A DNA stretch of 64,000 nt from Stakelama portus (GCF_003171655.1 NZ_QFZL01000003.1:528680-592679), one strand, 5' to 3'; positions 39,102 to 47,329 are shown, counted from the stretch's first letter. Made by a program: numbers and translations. The notes: generated by a model not told the origin, from the sequence alone.

Positions 39102-39503
39102 GGGAATTGCCTTTGCGCTGAATTGGCTCATGCGCAGGCGCGCGCCACGCCGAGGGGCGGGCGGCGATGCGCAGGCGCGACGGCGTGCGGATGCGCGGGG
39201 CATCCGGCCATCGGCTCAGCGGGCGGCAATCTCCAGCATGCGGCACTCTTTCAGACGTTGTGCGGCGGGGATGCCGCGAAGCGGGCAGGGGGTCAAGCCG
39301 GTGGCGCGATACCGCCGCCATGCGGTCAGGGCGATTGCGGCCATAGATGGCGCGCCCCGCGCGCTTGCAACAGATACCGGTTGACCTGCCCCCGCAGCCT
39401 ATTAATCTGGATCAATAATCAAAAATTCCGGGTCGCGATTGTTGAACCGGGCCGCAGAACATCTGCGGCTTGGGTGGCATTACTCTCGACCAGGGGATTG
39501 AAC
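39102..39503. other. Gap upstream of a small secreted protein gene
   Basis: About 400 bases with no supported gene. The first part (39120-39200) is very GC-rich with repeated GCGCAGGCGCG-type strings. The last 110 bases are more AT-rich and hold the FNR-type palindrome at 39402. Confidence 0.5.
39402..39415. promoter_or_regulatory. FNR/FixK-type palindrome before 39504 gene
   Basis: TTAATCTGGATCAA, that is TTAAT-N4-ATCAA, one mismatch to the TTGAT-N4-ATCAA consensus. The centre is 95 bases before the ATG, so a start near 39450 with a 54-base leader would be standard for activation. Confidence 0.6.
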
Positions 39504-39743
39504 ATGCAACTCATCGGTTATGCGAAAAGCACCGCAGTGGCCCTGTTTGCGCTGGGAGCAGCGACATCTGTTCCGCTCGCACCAGCCGTCGCGGCGCCAA
39601 CGGAAGTCTGTTACGAGGCGATCCTGTTCTGCAAGTTGCACCCCCACATGTATCCCACGCAGGCGGAATGCCGGGAAGAACAGGCCCTGCTTCTGTGCGA
39701 TGCCGTTGCGGGGACTGATCCGCTGGTAGGCGATCGCCGCTGA
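39504..39743 (+). CDS. Small secreted four-cysteine protein
   Basis: 79 residues. Signal peptide MQLIGYAKSTAVALFALGAA with a later PLAPAVAA cut site, and a mature part with four cysteines (VCYEAILFCKLHPHMYPTQAECREEQALLLC). CX7C...CX8C spacing suggests two disulfides or metal binding. No family recognised. AGGGGATT lies upstream of the ATG, and an FNR-type site is 95 bases up. Confidence 0.65.
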   Translation: MQLIGYAKSTAVALFALGAATSVPLAPAVAAPTEVCYEAILFCKLHPHMYPTQAECREEQALLLCDAVAGTDPLVGDRR

Positions 39744-39754
39744 AGCGCTGGAGT

Positions 39755-39777
39755 ACCGCCCGCGTTTCGCGGGCGGT
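39755..39777 (+). terminator. Hairpin after 39504 gene
   Basis: ACCGCCCGCG-TTT-CGCGGGCGGT, a perfect 10-bp stem with three-base loop, 11 bases past the stop. A GCTTTTTCC run occurs further on at about 39793. Confidence 0.75.
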
Positions 39778-39932
39778 GCTTGCGGAAACAGGCGCTTTTT
39801 CCTTATCCTGAACAATATGGGGAAGCGGACTGAACGGCAGGGGAAGGACGCCGTGGGCATGGCGCCGGCACCGGTCCGCAACTGCGGCTCGGATAAGCAT
39901 CTGGTGACTGTCGTCGGCGTAATCCACTGACG

Positions 39933-40415
39933 ATGCGGCAAAGGCGAACCATCTGGCGCGAGCTGTCGCTGATGCTGGGCGGGGGTGCGCTTGTGGGCCT
40001 CGTCTTTGCCATGTTGCCCGATGGCGTGCAGCAGGGCGTACCGTCGGCATGGCCGGCGGGGGAAAGCCGGTCGGCGATGTTCGCTCTGTGCAGTGGGCCG
40101 GTGCGGGTGACCTGTGTCGTCGATGGCGATACCTTCTGGATCGACGGGACCAAGATCCGCGTTGCCGATATCGACACGCCCGAAACATTCGAGCCGCGTT
40201 GCGCCGAAGAGGCGGCGCTGGGGCACAAGGCGACGGCGCGGATGATCGAACTGCTCAATGCCGGGCCGATCACGTTGGTGCCGATCGACCGCGAGACTGA
40301 CCGTTATGGCCGCACACTGCGCATTGTCGAGCGTGATGGCGAGTCGCTGGGCGCGCAACTGGTCCGCGAAGGGCTGGCGCATCGCTGGGGCGGGCCGCGC
40401 CGCGAATGGTGCTGA
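39933..40415 (+). CDS. Staphylococcal-nuclease-like (SNase) protein, membrane-anchored or exported
   Basis: A 160-residue protein with an N-terminal hydrophobic helix (MLGGGALVGLVFAML) and an SNase domain: VDGDTFWIDGTKIRVADIDTPET supplies the metal Asp, Arg and Glu, and DRYGRTLRIV the second Arg. LVREGLAHRWGG follows. It is likely an extracytoplasmic thermonuclease. Confidence 0.85.
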   Translation: MRQRRTIWRELSLMLGGGALVGLVFAMLPDGVQQGVPSAWPAGESRSAMFALCSGPVRVTCVVDGDTFWIDGTKIRVADIDTPETFEPRCAEEAALGHKATARMIELLNAGPITLVPIDRETDRYGRTLRIVERDGESLGAQLVREGLAHRWGGPRREWC

Positions 40416-40539
40416 TCGCGGCGGTTCGCCGGTTTTTCCGAAATCCGCGCATTTGCGTGCAAAGTTCGCACCGGGTCGCACCGCAACATGCGCGCGCGTA
40501 CGCGTAGGCACGCGCGTGGATGCGGGGCGGGGCGGGCGA

Positions 40540-41079
40540 TCATTCGGCGCCGAACGGCGCGATCGCGTCCGCAGCGATGGTTTCGGGACGCAGCGCTTCG
40601 GCATCGGCATGGCTGTCGGCCAGCATGTCGGCGAGATCGGGCAAGGCGTCGCGCGCGGTGTCGCGCGGATCGCGGACATCGGCCTGCATCAGCCCCGCCA
40701 TCCGGCCAAAGCGCATCGGATCGAGGTGGCGGAGCAGGAACATCAACAGCTTGTCCGACGGCACCCGTTCTTCGCCGACGCATTCGCCGCGCAGCCACAC
40801 CTGACGAAGATTGCCGTGCACGGCGCGTTCGAACGCCATCGACAGCAGGCGATCGCTGGCAAGGGTGAGCGCGGCGTCCCAGGCGCGGTGAAACCCCTCC
40901 GCCCCCGGCCGCAAGCGCAGGCGATAGGCCGATCGCGGCGTCAGCCCGACGGCAGCGGCGGCATCGGAAACGCAGCCGGTTTCGGCGAGAACATCGATGA
41001 ATTTACGCTGGCGCTCGGCAGTCCAGCCGTGCGCGCGGGTGGCGGGCGCCGGGGTGAAGTCGGTCGGTTCGTACGACAT
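40540..41079 (-). CDS. HTH protein, putative DNA-binding (phage small-terminase-like)
   Basis: 179 residues. WTAERQRKFIDVLAETGCVSDAAAAVGLTPRSAYRLR forms a helix-turn-helix of the sort seen in small terminase subunits and bacterial relatives. The central AWDAALTLASDRLLSMAFERAVHG helices follow, then an acidic C-terminus. Stand-alone copies occur in sphingomonads, with function unknown. It has no large terminase next to it, so a phage is not implied. Its start is bordered by repeat-rich DNA. Confidence 0.65.
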   Translation of the reverse strand: MSYEPTDFTPAPATRAHGWTAERQRKFIDVLAETGCVSDAAAAVGLTPRSAYRLRLRPGAEGFHRAWDAALTLASDRLLSMAFERAVHGNLRQVWLRGECVGEERVPSDKLLMFLLRHLDPMRFGRMAGLMQADVRDPRDTARDALPDLADMLADSHADAEALRPETIAADAIAPFGAE

Positions 41080-41185
41080 GATTTCGGCTCCTAAATGGTT
41101 CGCGGAGCCGGTTCATATAACCATATTGGTTCGTGTAGGACAGGGGGTTTTGGTATGGGCGGATGTGGTCGTGCGGTCTTTGTGG

Positions 41186-41260
41186 CTTCGTGTCTTTGTG
41201 TGAGGTCGTAGTATTTCTCACACAAAGGCGCAAAGGCACGAAGAAGAAGAAGAAGAGAAG
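41186..41260. repeat. Inverted repeat with AAG microsatellite
   Basis: CTTCGTGTCTTTGTGTGAG (41186-41204) is inversely matched, with a small insertion, by the segment 41217-41243, giving a long hairpin. It runs into five AAG units (41241-41255) plus a remnant. The local sequence is less GC-rich than the chromosome average. Similar palindromes occur in sphingomonad intergenic regions. Confidence 0.75.
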
Positions 41261-41307
41261 CGGAAGGGCAGAACAAACTAAGCGCAGATGTTTTCCAACA
41301 AAGCTCC

Positions 41308-41442
41308 CGTCACCCCTGCGCAGGCAGGGGCCCATGTCTGTCCAGTGTTGCGATAGGGTTTGACACAGGCGGGTTGGCGCATGTGTCCGCCCGAAGCGGA
41401 ACTCGCCACAGAGATAGGCCCCTGCCTGCGCAGGAGCGACGG
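41308..41442. repeat. REPIN-like module A
   Basis: Two inverted copies of a palindromic motif: left arm at 41313-41330 is CCCCTGCGCAGGCAGGGG, right arm at 41419-41435 begins CCCCTGCCTGCGCAGG. The ends run into GTCAC/GCGACGG. About 90 bases separate the arms; this spacer contains GGCGGGTTGGCGCATG and a CACAGAGATAGG tail shared with module B. Confidence 0.85.
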
Positions 41443-41529
41443 TTATGGCTATCGGTTTGCCGGGGTGACGGCGGGGGAGCGGTCTTGGCGGCACCGGCTA
41501 TGAGCGCCGTGCTTCACCCCGGTCGCCCA

Positions 41530-41841
41530 TCACCGCTGCATATCCTCCCACAGATCGCGCCAGTCGGGATTGGCCTGGCCGATCAGATTGAGTTTCCATG
41601 CGCGCTTCCATTTCTTGATCGCTTTCTCGCGCGCGATCGCGGCGTCGATCCGTTCGTGCGTTTCGACATAGACCAGCCGGGTGAGGCCATGGTCGCGGCA
41701 GAAATCCGATCCGGTGCCGCTGCGATGCTGATGGATGCGCGCGGCCAGATCGGCGGTGACGCCGGTATAGAGCGTGCCGCTCGGTCCGTTGGCCATGATG
41801 TAGACATAGCCGCGCTTTTCCACTCGCCCCTCCATGGTCAT
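41530..41841 (-). CDS. GIY-YIG nuclease-family protein
   Basis: 103 residues. The GIY-YIG core is YVYIMANGPSGTLYTGVT (GIY and YIG positions), followed by LAARIHQHR and VYVETHERIDAAIAREKAIKKWKRAWKLNLI with conserved Arg and Glu. Stand-alone UPF0213-like members are common and of unclear role. It sits between repeat modules A and B, which makes a link to their spread possible but unproven. ATG 41841 is chosen at the family start. Confidence 0.85.
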   Translation of the reverse strand: MTMEGRVEKRGYVYIMANGPSGTLYTGVTADLAARIHQHRSGTGSDFCRDHGLTRLVYVETHERIDAAIAREKAIKKWKRAWKLNLIGQANPDWRDLWEDMQR

Positions 41842-41936
41842 CGCGCAAGGGCGCATTTCTGCGCAGTTTCGGGCTGGGCGCAACCGGTCAGGCCGATCCA
41901 TGGTCACCATCAGGTGAGGGCATCATCAATCGCGCC

Positions 41937-42070
41937 CGTCGCCCCTGCGCAGGCAGGGGCCCATGTCTTTGTCGTATCGCGAGACGGCGCGACACAGGGT
42001 AGTCCGCTTATGGGGCGACGCCGGAACAGAACGCCACAGCGATAGGCCCCTGCCTGCGCAGGGGCGACGA
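41937..42070. repeat. REPIN-like module B
   Basis: Inverted arms CGTCGCCCCTGCGCAGG (from 41937) and GCCCCTGCCTGCGCAGGGGC (to 42070 with the GACGA tail). The 134-base size and the spacer ends (CCCATGTCT and CAGCGATAGG) match module A, so A and B are copies of one element rather than chance palindromes. Confidence 0.88.
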
Positions 42071-42185
42071 AGTGTTGCCGAGGCGGGGAATTCGCAAAAG
42101 CACTTTCTTGGCCAGTTAACGAGACTATCCAGATGGCTAAACCAAGCAGTGCCAGCGCGATCGCCCAGATAAGTGCTTTCGCCGC

Positions 42186-43238
42186 CTACTCTGCCGCCAC
42201 CCCGCCATTCGGGAACAGCTCCGCGCCGGCTTCATCCTCATTCGCCGGCTTTTCCGCCTTGGCCTTTTGGCGCTTGTCGAAGCTGTCCCAGACGTCGTTC
42301 CACTGGCCGCGGGTTGCGCCCTTGGAATATTCGGTCGCGCGGGTTTCGAAGAAATTGGCGTGTTCGACACCGTTGAGCAGCGGGGTGAGCCAGGGCAGCG
42401 GGTGTTCGTCGATCATGTAGATCGGCTTGAGCCCCAGCTGGCCCAGACGCCAGTCGGCGATGTAGCGGATATACTTCTTGATTTCCTTGGGCGTCATGCC
42501 GGGCACCGGGCCCTGTTCGAACGCCAGGTCGATGAACGCGTCCTCCAGACGGACCGTCGTCTGGCACACGTCCATGATGTCGTCCTTGACCGTTTTGGTG
42601 AGGCAGTCGCGTTCCTTGCAGAATGCGTGGAACAGCGTGGTGATGCCTTCGCAATGCAGGCTTTCGTCGCGTACGCTCCAGCTGACGATCTGGCCCATGC
42701 CCTTCATCTTGTTGAAGCGCGGGAAGTTCATCAGCATCGCGAAGCTGGCGAAGAGCTGAAGCCCCTCGGTAAAGCCGCCGAACATCGCGAGCGTCTTGGC
42801 GATATCCTCATCGGTGTCGACGCCGAACTTCTGCAGATAATCGTGCTTGTCCTTCATCTCGCTATATTCGAGGAACATGCCATATTCGCTTTCGGGCATG
42901 CCGATCGTATCGAGCAGATGGCTGTACGCCGCGATATGGATCGTCTCCATGTTGCTGAACGCGGCGAGCATCATCTTGACTTCGGTCGGTTTGAACACGC
43001 GGCCATATTTTTCGTGGTAGCAATCCTGCACCTCGACATCGGCCTGCGTGAAGAAGCGGAAGATCTGCGTCAGCAAATTGCGTTCGTGATCGGACAGCTT
43101 CTGCGCCCAGTCGCGGCAATCCTCGCCCAGCGGCACTTCCTCGGGCATCCAGTGCACCTGTTGCTGGCGCTTCCAATATTCATAGGCCCAGGGATATTCG
43201 AAGGGCTTGTAGGTCTTGCGGGCTTCGAGAAGGGACAT
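42186..43238 (-). CDS. nrdB: Ribonucleoside-diphosphate reductase beta subunit
   Basis: Small (radical-generating) subunit of class I ribonucleotide reductase. The 350-residue product has the family layout: FEYPWAYEYWKRQQQVHWMPEEVPLGEDCRDW, metal ligands in ETIHIAAYSHLL and DESLHCEGITTLFHAF, and the C-terminal NFFETRATEYSKG plus a Glu/Asn-rich tail that docks to the large subunit. GGAGTAA precedes ATG 43238. Unusually, nrdA is 1.8 kb upstream with other genes and repeats between. Confidence 0.96.
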   Translation of the reverse strand: MSLLEARKTYKPFEYPWAYEYWKRQQQVHWMPEEVPLGEDCRDWAQKLSDHERNLLTQIFRFFTQADVEVQDCYHEKYGRVFKPTEVKMMLAAFSNMETIHIAAYSHLLDTIGMPESEYGMFLEYSEMKDKHDYLQKFGVDTDEDIAKTLAMFGGFTEGLQLFASFAMLMNFPRFNKMKGMGQIVSWSVRDESLHCEGITTLFHAFCKERDCLTKTVKDDIMDVCQTTVRLEDAFIDLAFEQGPVPGMTPKEIKKYIRYIADWRLGQLGLKPIYMIDEHPLPWLTPLLNGVEHANFFETRATEYSKGATRGQWNDVWDSFDKRQKAKAEKPANEDEAGAELFPNGGVAAE

Positions 43239-43329
43239 GGGGGTTACTCCTGGACGAATGTAGCGAAAGGGGCGGCGGGGCGCGGGGCCCCGAACGGCGA
43301 ATGCGTGAAGTGGGGGGCGGGGCGCACGG

Positions 43330-43554
43330 TCATGCGGCGCCTGCGCTGGCGATGGCGAACATATTGGCAAAGCCCGCGCAGAACAATGCGGCGGCGAACA
43401 ACATCGCCCCGGCAATGCGCAGCGCATAGGTCGCTTCCGCGCTGTCGCGCACGCGCAGCAGGCGCCGCGCGACGGCGGGCCTTACCAGCAGGGCGAGGCC
43501 GGTGGCGGCAAGGACGGCGGCGATGCCGTCGGCGATGAGCAGGCCGCGGGTCAC
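43330..43554 (-). CDS. Small membrane protein
   Basis: 74 residues with two hydrophobic helices (LLIADGIAAVLAATGLALLV and LRIAGAMLFAAALFCAGFA). Function unknown. It overlaps the upstream gene by ATGA (43551-43554) and is last in a three-gene set ahead of nrdB (91-base gap). Confidence 0.6.
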   Translation of the reverse strand: MTRGLLIADGIAAVLAATGLALLVRPAVARRLLRVRDSAEATYALRIAGAMLFAAALFCAGFANMFAIASAGAA

Positions 43555-44114
43555 AGCAATGCCTTCAGATAGGCGATGGAATCGGGCAGGTCGCGCATGG
43601 AGAAGGATGCGAGGGCCAGCGTAAGCGCGCCTATTGCGACGACTCCGGCGATGCGGGCGAGCAGAGTGCGGCCTTCGGTGCGGGCGGCGACGTTATGATG
43701 CGCGGGCGAGATGACGACATGGCGCGGATCGGGCTGAGCATCGCGCCAGATGCGCCACGCATTGCGCAGCGCGGCAGCAAAACCGAACCCCGCGAGGGCG
43801 AGAGTGGCGAGCGGCAACAGCGGGTCGGGTAGGTCCCAGCCAAGCAAAGTCCAGCCACTGACAAACAGCCCGGTGACCAGTGCAGTGCGGATCAGCTTTG
43901 GCGTCCAATGGGTTTCAAGATCGCTGCTATATGCCTCAAGCGAGCGGCGCTCCTGGAAATAACGCTCGGCCGCACCCCCGCGCAGCGCGGCGATGCGTGC
44001 GGCGCGATGGCGCGCGTGCAGCGGCCCGGCGACGACGATCATGATCGCAATCAGCCCCGCCAGTCCCGCCCAGAAGATATCGCTGGGGATGCCTAGGATC
44101 ATCGACGCGCTCAT
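43551..44114 (-). CDS. Membrane protein of unknown function (187 aa)
   Basis: An N-terminal membrane helix (IFWAGLAGLIAIMIVVAGPLH), a charged loop (RYFQERRSLEAYSSDLETHW), a helical hairpin (LIRTALVTGLFVSGWTLLGWDLP, LLPLATLALAGFGFAAALRN) and a last helix near the C-terminus. No family recognised. It overlaps both neighbours by ATGA, so the three-gene set is one operon. Confidence 0.65.
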   Translation of the reverse strand: MSASMILGIPSDIFWAGLAGLIAIMIVVAGPLHARHRAARIAALRGGAAERYFQERRSLEAYSSDLETHWTPKLIRTALVTGLFVSGWTLLGWDLPDPLLPLATLALAGFGFAAALRNAWRIWRDAQPDPRHVVISPAHHNVAARTEGRTLLARIAGVVAIGALTLALASFSMRDLPDSIAYLKALL

Positions 44115-44443
44115 TCGTTGTCGATCACTCTGCCGCGCCGTGCCGGGCGTTCGACCACGCGGGTGCGATAGACGACTTTCGTGCCGCGATGCGATCCGAC
44201 GCCGAAGAACATGATCCCGACGAAAAAGCCGAAATCATACCAGCCGCCGTTATTGGGCACGGCATAGACCGCGATATCGGGCACGAAGAGCGAGAAGATC
44301 CACGCCACCGGAAAGATGAAGCCGTGCCACAGGCCGGCAAGCAGCCCCGGGCTGCCCGGTTCGACGGCACTGGGAACCTGATGCGCGCAGGCGGAAACCA
44401 GGCTCAGCACGGCGATGGCGGCGAATGCGCGGGTGCGGATCAT
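44111..44443 (-). CDS. Lipoprotein of unknown function
   Basis: 110 residues with a lipobox (LSLVSACAH, Cys at about 19) so it is likely lipid-anchored. Two hydrophobic stretches (FIFPVAWIFSLFVPDIAVYAV and FGFFVGIMFFGVGSH) follow, then a basic tail. It is the first gene of the membrane trio. Some sphingomonad loci have the same lipoprotein type; role unknown. Confidence 0.65.
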   Translation of the reverse strand: MIRTRAFAAIAVLSLVSACAHQVPSAVEPGSPGLLAGLWHGFIFPVAWIFSLFVPDIAVYAVPNNGGWYDFGFFVGIMFFGVGSHRGTKVVYRTRVVERPARRGRVIDNE

Positions 44444-44568
44444 GCGGAAATCCCCGATCGTTGCGGAAGCGACGTATCTGCGCGGCAAAAGACGCGCCGC
44501 GCGACGGAGCCGTTGCGGCATCCGCGCGTTGAACCGGTCACCCCCAAAGACACAGAAAAGGACATGTC

Positions 44569-44826
44569 ATGACCGACCTTTCGCAGATCCGCGAACATAT
44601 GAACGTGATCGGCGCCGACGGCGTCCATCTGGGCACTGTCGACCATTGCGACGGACACCGCATCAAGCTGACCAAAACCGACAGCCCGCAGACCCGGGAA
44701 GGCGAAGGCGCCAAGCATCACTATATCCCCACCGGCCTGATCGCCGATATCGAAGGCGATACGGTGCGCCTGTCCGCCAATGCCGCGGTCGCGGCGGAAA
44801 TGTTCGAAACCACGACCGAGAGCTGA
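44569..44826 (+). CDS. DUF2171 domain protein
   Basis: 85 residues beginning MTDLSQIREHMNVIGADGVHLGTVDHCDGHRIKL, a PRC-barrel-like DUF2171 pattern with a beta-rich layout, continuing YIPTGLIADIEGDTVRLS. Small DUF2171 proteins are often stress-linked in alphaproteobacteria; nothing here proves this. Divergent from the lipoprotein gene. Confidence 0.82.
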   Translation: MTDLSQIREHMNVIGADGVHLGTVDHCDGHRIKLTKTDSPQTREGEGAKHHYIPTGLIADIEGDTVRLSANAAVAAEMFETTTES

Positions 44827-44845
44827 GGCGCGGCGCGTAGCTCCT

Positions 44846-44888
44846 GTAACGACGGTCGCCCTGCGCGTGCAGGGGCGGTAGTCGTTAC
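44846..44888. repeat. Palindrome related to the REPIN modules
   Basis: GTAACGAC (44846-44853) pairs with GTCGTTAC (44881-44888), and an inner stem CCCTGC/GCAGGG is centred near 44867. It shares the CGCCCTGCGC-type core with modules A-C but has a different outer arm. Confidence 0.7.
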
Positions 44889-44933
44889 GGGGCTTCGCTA
44901 TATTGCGCACCTTCATCATTCCACGTCGCCCTG

Positions 44934-45016
44934 CGCAGGCAGGGGCCTATTGCTGGAGCCGCAGGCGAAATCCGGTGCGGCGAAAGTCATGGACCCCTGC
45001 CTGCGCAGGGGCGACG
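44934..45016. repeat. REPIN-like module C
   Basis: Left arm CGTCGCCCTGCGCAGG (from 44934) and right arm ACCCCTGCCTGCGCAGGGGC (ending in GACGG at 45016). Shorter spacer than A and B and different spacer sequence, so a related but diverged or shortened copy. It ends 10 bases before the nrdA stop. Confidence 0.85.
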
Positions 45017-45026
45017 GCTGAACCCT

Positions 45027-46940
45027 TCACTGACAGGCGAGACACTCGTCGTAATCGGTGGTTTCGCCCAGATCGAACTTGGCGAGTTCGGGCGTGTTGT
45101 CCGCCTCTACACCGCCTGCAAAGCCGGCGCGCTGCACCGATTTCGAGCGGAGATAATAGAGCGACTTGATGCCCAGTTCCCATGCGCGGAAATGGAGCAT
45201 CAGCAGATCCCATTTCTCGACATCCGCCGGGATGAACAGGTTGAGCGACTGCGCCTGATCGATGAACGGCGCGCGATCGCCGGCCAGTTCGAGAATCCAG
45301 CGCTGATCGATCTCGAAGCTGGTCTTGAAGCAATCCTTTTCCTCGGGGCTGAGGAAATCGAGATGCTGGACCGACCCGCCCTTTTCGAGGATCGAATTCC
45401 ACACCGCGTCCGAATTCTTGGACTTTTCGATCAGCAGCTTTTCCAGGAACGGATTGCGGACCGAGAAGCTGCCCGACAGCGTCTTGTGGGTATAGATATT
45501 CGCCGGGATCGGTTCGATGCAGGCGCTGGTGCCGCCGCAGATGATGCTGATCGACGCGGTCGGCGCGATCGCCATCTTGCAGCTGAAACGCTCCATCACG
45601 CCGACATCGGCGGCGTCGGGGCAGGGGCCGCGTTCGACCGCGAGCTGCATCGACGCTTCGTTCACTGCCGCATTGACATGTTTGAAGATGTTGCGGTTCC
45701 AGCTCTTGGCCATCGGCCCTTCGAACGGCAGGCCGCGCGCCTGAAGGAAGGAGTGGAAGCCCATGACGCCCAGGCCGACCGAGCGTTCGCGCATCGCCGA
45801 ATATTTGGCACGCGCCATTTCTTCGGGCGCACGCTCGATATAATCGGTCAGGACATTGTCGAGGAAGCGCATCACATCCTCGATGAAGCGCTTGTCCTTG
45901 CTCCACTGGTCCCAGGTTTCGAGGTTGAGCGACGACAGGCAGCAGACCGCGGTGCGATCATTGCCGAGATGGTCATACCCGGTCGGCAGCGTGATTTCGC
46001 TGCACAGGTTCGACGTCGAAACCTTCAGCCCCAGCTCGCGATGATGCCTGGGCATATTGTCGTTCACATGGTCGGAAAAGACGATGTACGGCTCGCCGGT
46101 GGCAAGGCGGGTCTCGACCAGTTTCTGGAACAGCGCGCGGGCATTGACGGTCGAACGGACGCTGCCGTCCTTGGGCGATTTGAGTTCCCAGTCGGCGCCG
46201 TCGCGCACCGCTTCCATGAACGCATCGGGGATCAGCACGCCATGGTGCAGATTGAGCGCCTTGCGGTTGAAGTCGCCCGAGGGTTTACGGATTTCGAGGA
46301 ACTCCTCGATCTCCGGATGGCTGATGTCGAGATAGCAGGCCGCCGAGCCGCGCCGCAGCGAGCCCTGCGAAATGGCGAGCGTCAGGCTGTCCATCACGCG
46401 GACGAACGGAATGATGCCGCTGGTCTTGCCATTCAGGCCGACCGGTTCGCCGATGCCGCGCACCGTGCCCCAATAGGTGCCGATGCCGCCGCCGCGCGAG
46501 GCGAGCCAGACATTTTCGTTCCACGTCTTCACAATGCCGTCGAGGCTGTCGGGAACCGAGTTCAGATAGCAACTGATCGGCAGGCCGCGCCCGGTGCCGC
46601 CGTTCGACAGCACGGGCGTCGCCGGCATGAACCACAGGCGCGAGATATAGTCATAAAGGCGCTGGGCGTGTTCGGCATCGTCGGCATAGGCCGATGCGAC
46701 GCGCACGAACAGATCCTGATAGGATTCGCCGGGCAGCAGATAGCGGTCCTTCAGCGTTTCCTTGCCGAATTCGGTGAGCAATGCGTCGCGCGAATGATCG
46801 ACCTCGACCGGGAAGGGGCGCGGATCGACGGACGTCGAATCGCTTCGGCTCTTCTTCGCCTTGGCCTGCTTCGCCGCAGGTGCAACGGCGGTTTCAGTTT
46901 CGGTGTCGCTCACGTTCGATTCCGTTTCCCTGAATTCCAT
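45027..46940 (-). CDS. nrdA: Ribonucleoside-diphosphate reductase alpha subunit
   Basis: Large catalytic subunit of class I ribonucleotide reductase, making dNDPs. The 637-residue product has the conserved substrate segment SCYLNSVPDS, the NLCSEITLPTGY loop with active Cys, and SGTSACIEP-like GTSACIEPIPANIY. The C-terminus ends DYDECLACQ, the CxxC pair for re-reduction. No N-terminal ATP-cone, only a short charged tail, so dATP-type overall activity control is probably missing. A 460-base promoter region with paired dyads lies upstream. Confidence 0.96.
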   Translation of the reverse strand: MEFRETESNVSDTETETAVAPAAKQAKAKKSRSDSTSVDPRPFPVEVDHSRDALLTEFGKETLKDRYLLPGESYQDLFVRVASAYADDAEHAQRLYDYISRLWFMPATPVLSNGGTGRGLPISCYLNSVPDSLDGIVKTWNENVWLASRGGGIGTYWGTVRGIGEPVGLNGKTSGIIPFVRVMDSLTLAISQGSLRRGSAACYLDISHPEIEEFLEIRKPSGDFNRKALNLHHGVLIPDAFMEAVRDGADWELKSPKDGSVRSTVNARALFQKLVETRLATGEPYIVFSDHVNDNMPRHHRELGLKVSTSNLCSEITLPTGYDHLGNDRTAVCCLSSLNLETWDQWSKDKRFIEDVMRFLDNVLTDYIERAPEEMARAKYSAMRERSVGLGVMGFHSFLQARGLPFEGPMAKSWNRNIFKHVNAAVNEASMQLAVERGPCPDAADVGVMERFSCKMAIAPTASISIICGGTSACIEPIPANIYTHKTLSGSFSVRNPFLEKLLIEKSKNSDAVWNSILEKGGSVQHLDFLSPEEKDCFKTSFEIDQRWILELAGDRAPFIDQAQSLNLFIPADVEKWDLLMLHFRAWELGIKSLYYLRSKSVQRAGFAGGVEADNTPELAKFDLGETTDYDECLACQ

Positions 46941-47128
46941 TACGCACCCCCTGAAGGTTCACATTTGATGCGACTCAAAGGGGCAAGGGCGGATCGTACC
47001 ACCGGAATGTCGGGACGCGAGAACAAAAAGTGATCACACGGCCCGGCGCAGGCACGAACAGGCATATTCCGCGAGATAGGGTCGCGGCCAGTGGCCTACC
47101 AGTGCTTGAGCTTGCCCCTCAACGCAAC

Positions 47129-47142
47129 CACAACAGATTGTG
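47129..47142. promoter_or_regulatory. NrdR-type dyad 1
   Basis: CACAACAGATTGTG, 187 bases before the nrdA ATG. It matches 12 of 14 positions of CACWATATATWGTG, the NrdR box core. NrdR boxes normally occur in pairs about three helical turns apart; no partner is clear here. Confidence 0.5.
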
Positions 47143-47183
47143 CCCGAACGGCGATGGACGCAAGATGCTAAATGGTTAACGAC

Positions 47184-47219
47184 TGACTCGATTCACCGCT
47201 AAAATGACTCGGTTCACGG
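47184..47219. repeat. 21-base-period direct repeat in the nrdA promoter region
   Basis: TGACTCGATTCACCG (47184-47198) and TGACTCGGTTCACGG (47205-47219), 13 of 15 identical, 21 bases apart, exactly two helical turns. The arrangement is what a protein binding one helix face would use. The binding protein is not identified. Confidence 0.6.
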
Positions 47220-47329
47220 CATGCGAGGGGGCCGCCACGGGGCGCGACGCGCGGACTTAGCTGGCGTTCGCGGAATGCAAGGGAACAGGGTGTGAACAAC
47301 AAAAAAAGGTGTGGATCGGCACCGGCACC

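Noticed and set aside
40540..41079. Prophage remnant around the HTH gene
   Set aside because: Only a terminase-like HTH motif is present; no large terminase, capsid, integrase or attachment repeats are near.
41186..41442. CRISPR array
   Set aside because: The repeats are few, palindromic and inverted, without regular direct repeats and spacers.
45192..47033. Long plus-strand open frame opposite nrdA
   Set aside because: It is the shadow of nrdA; the product has no family and its composition mirrors the real gene.
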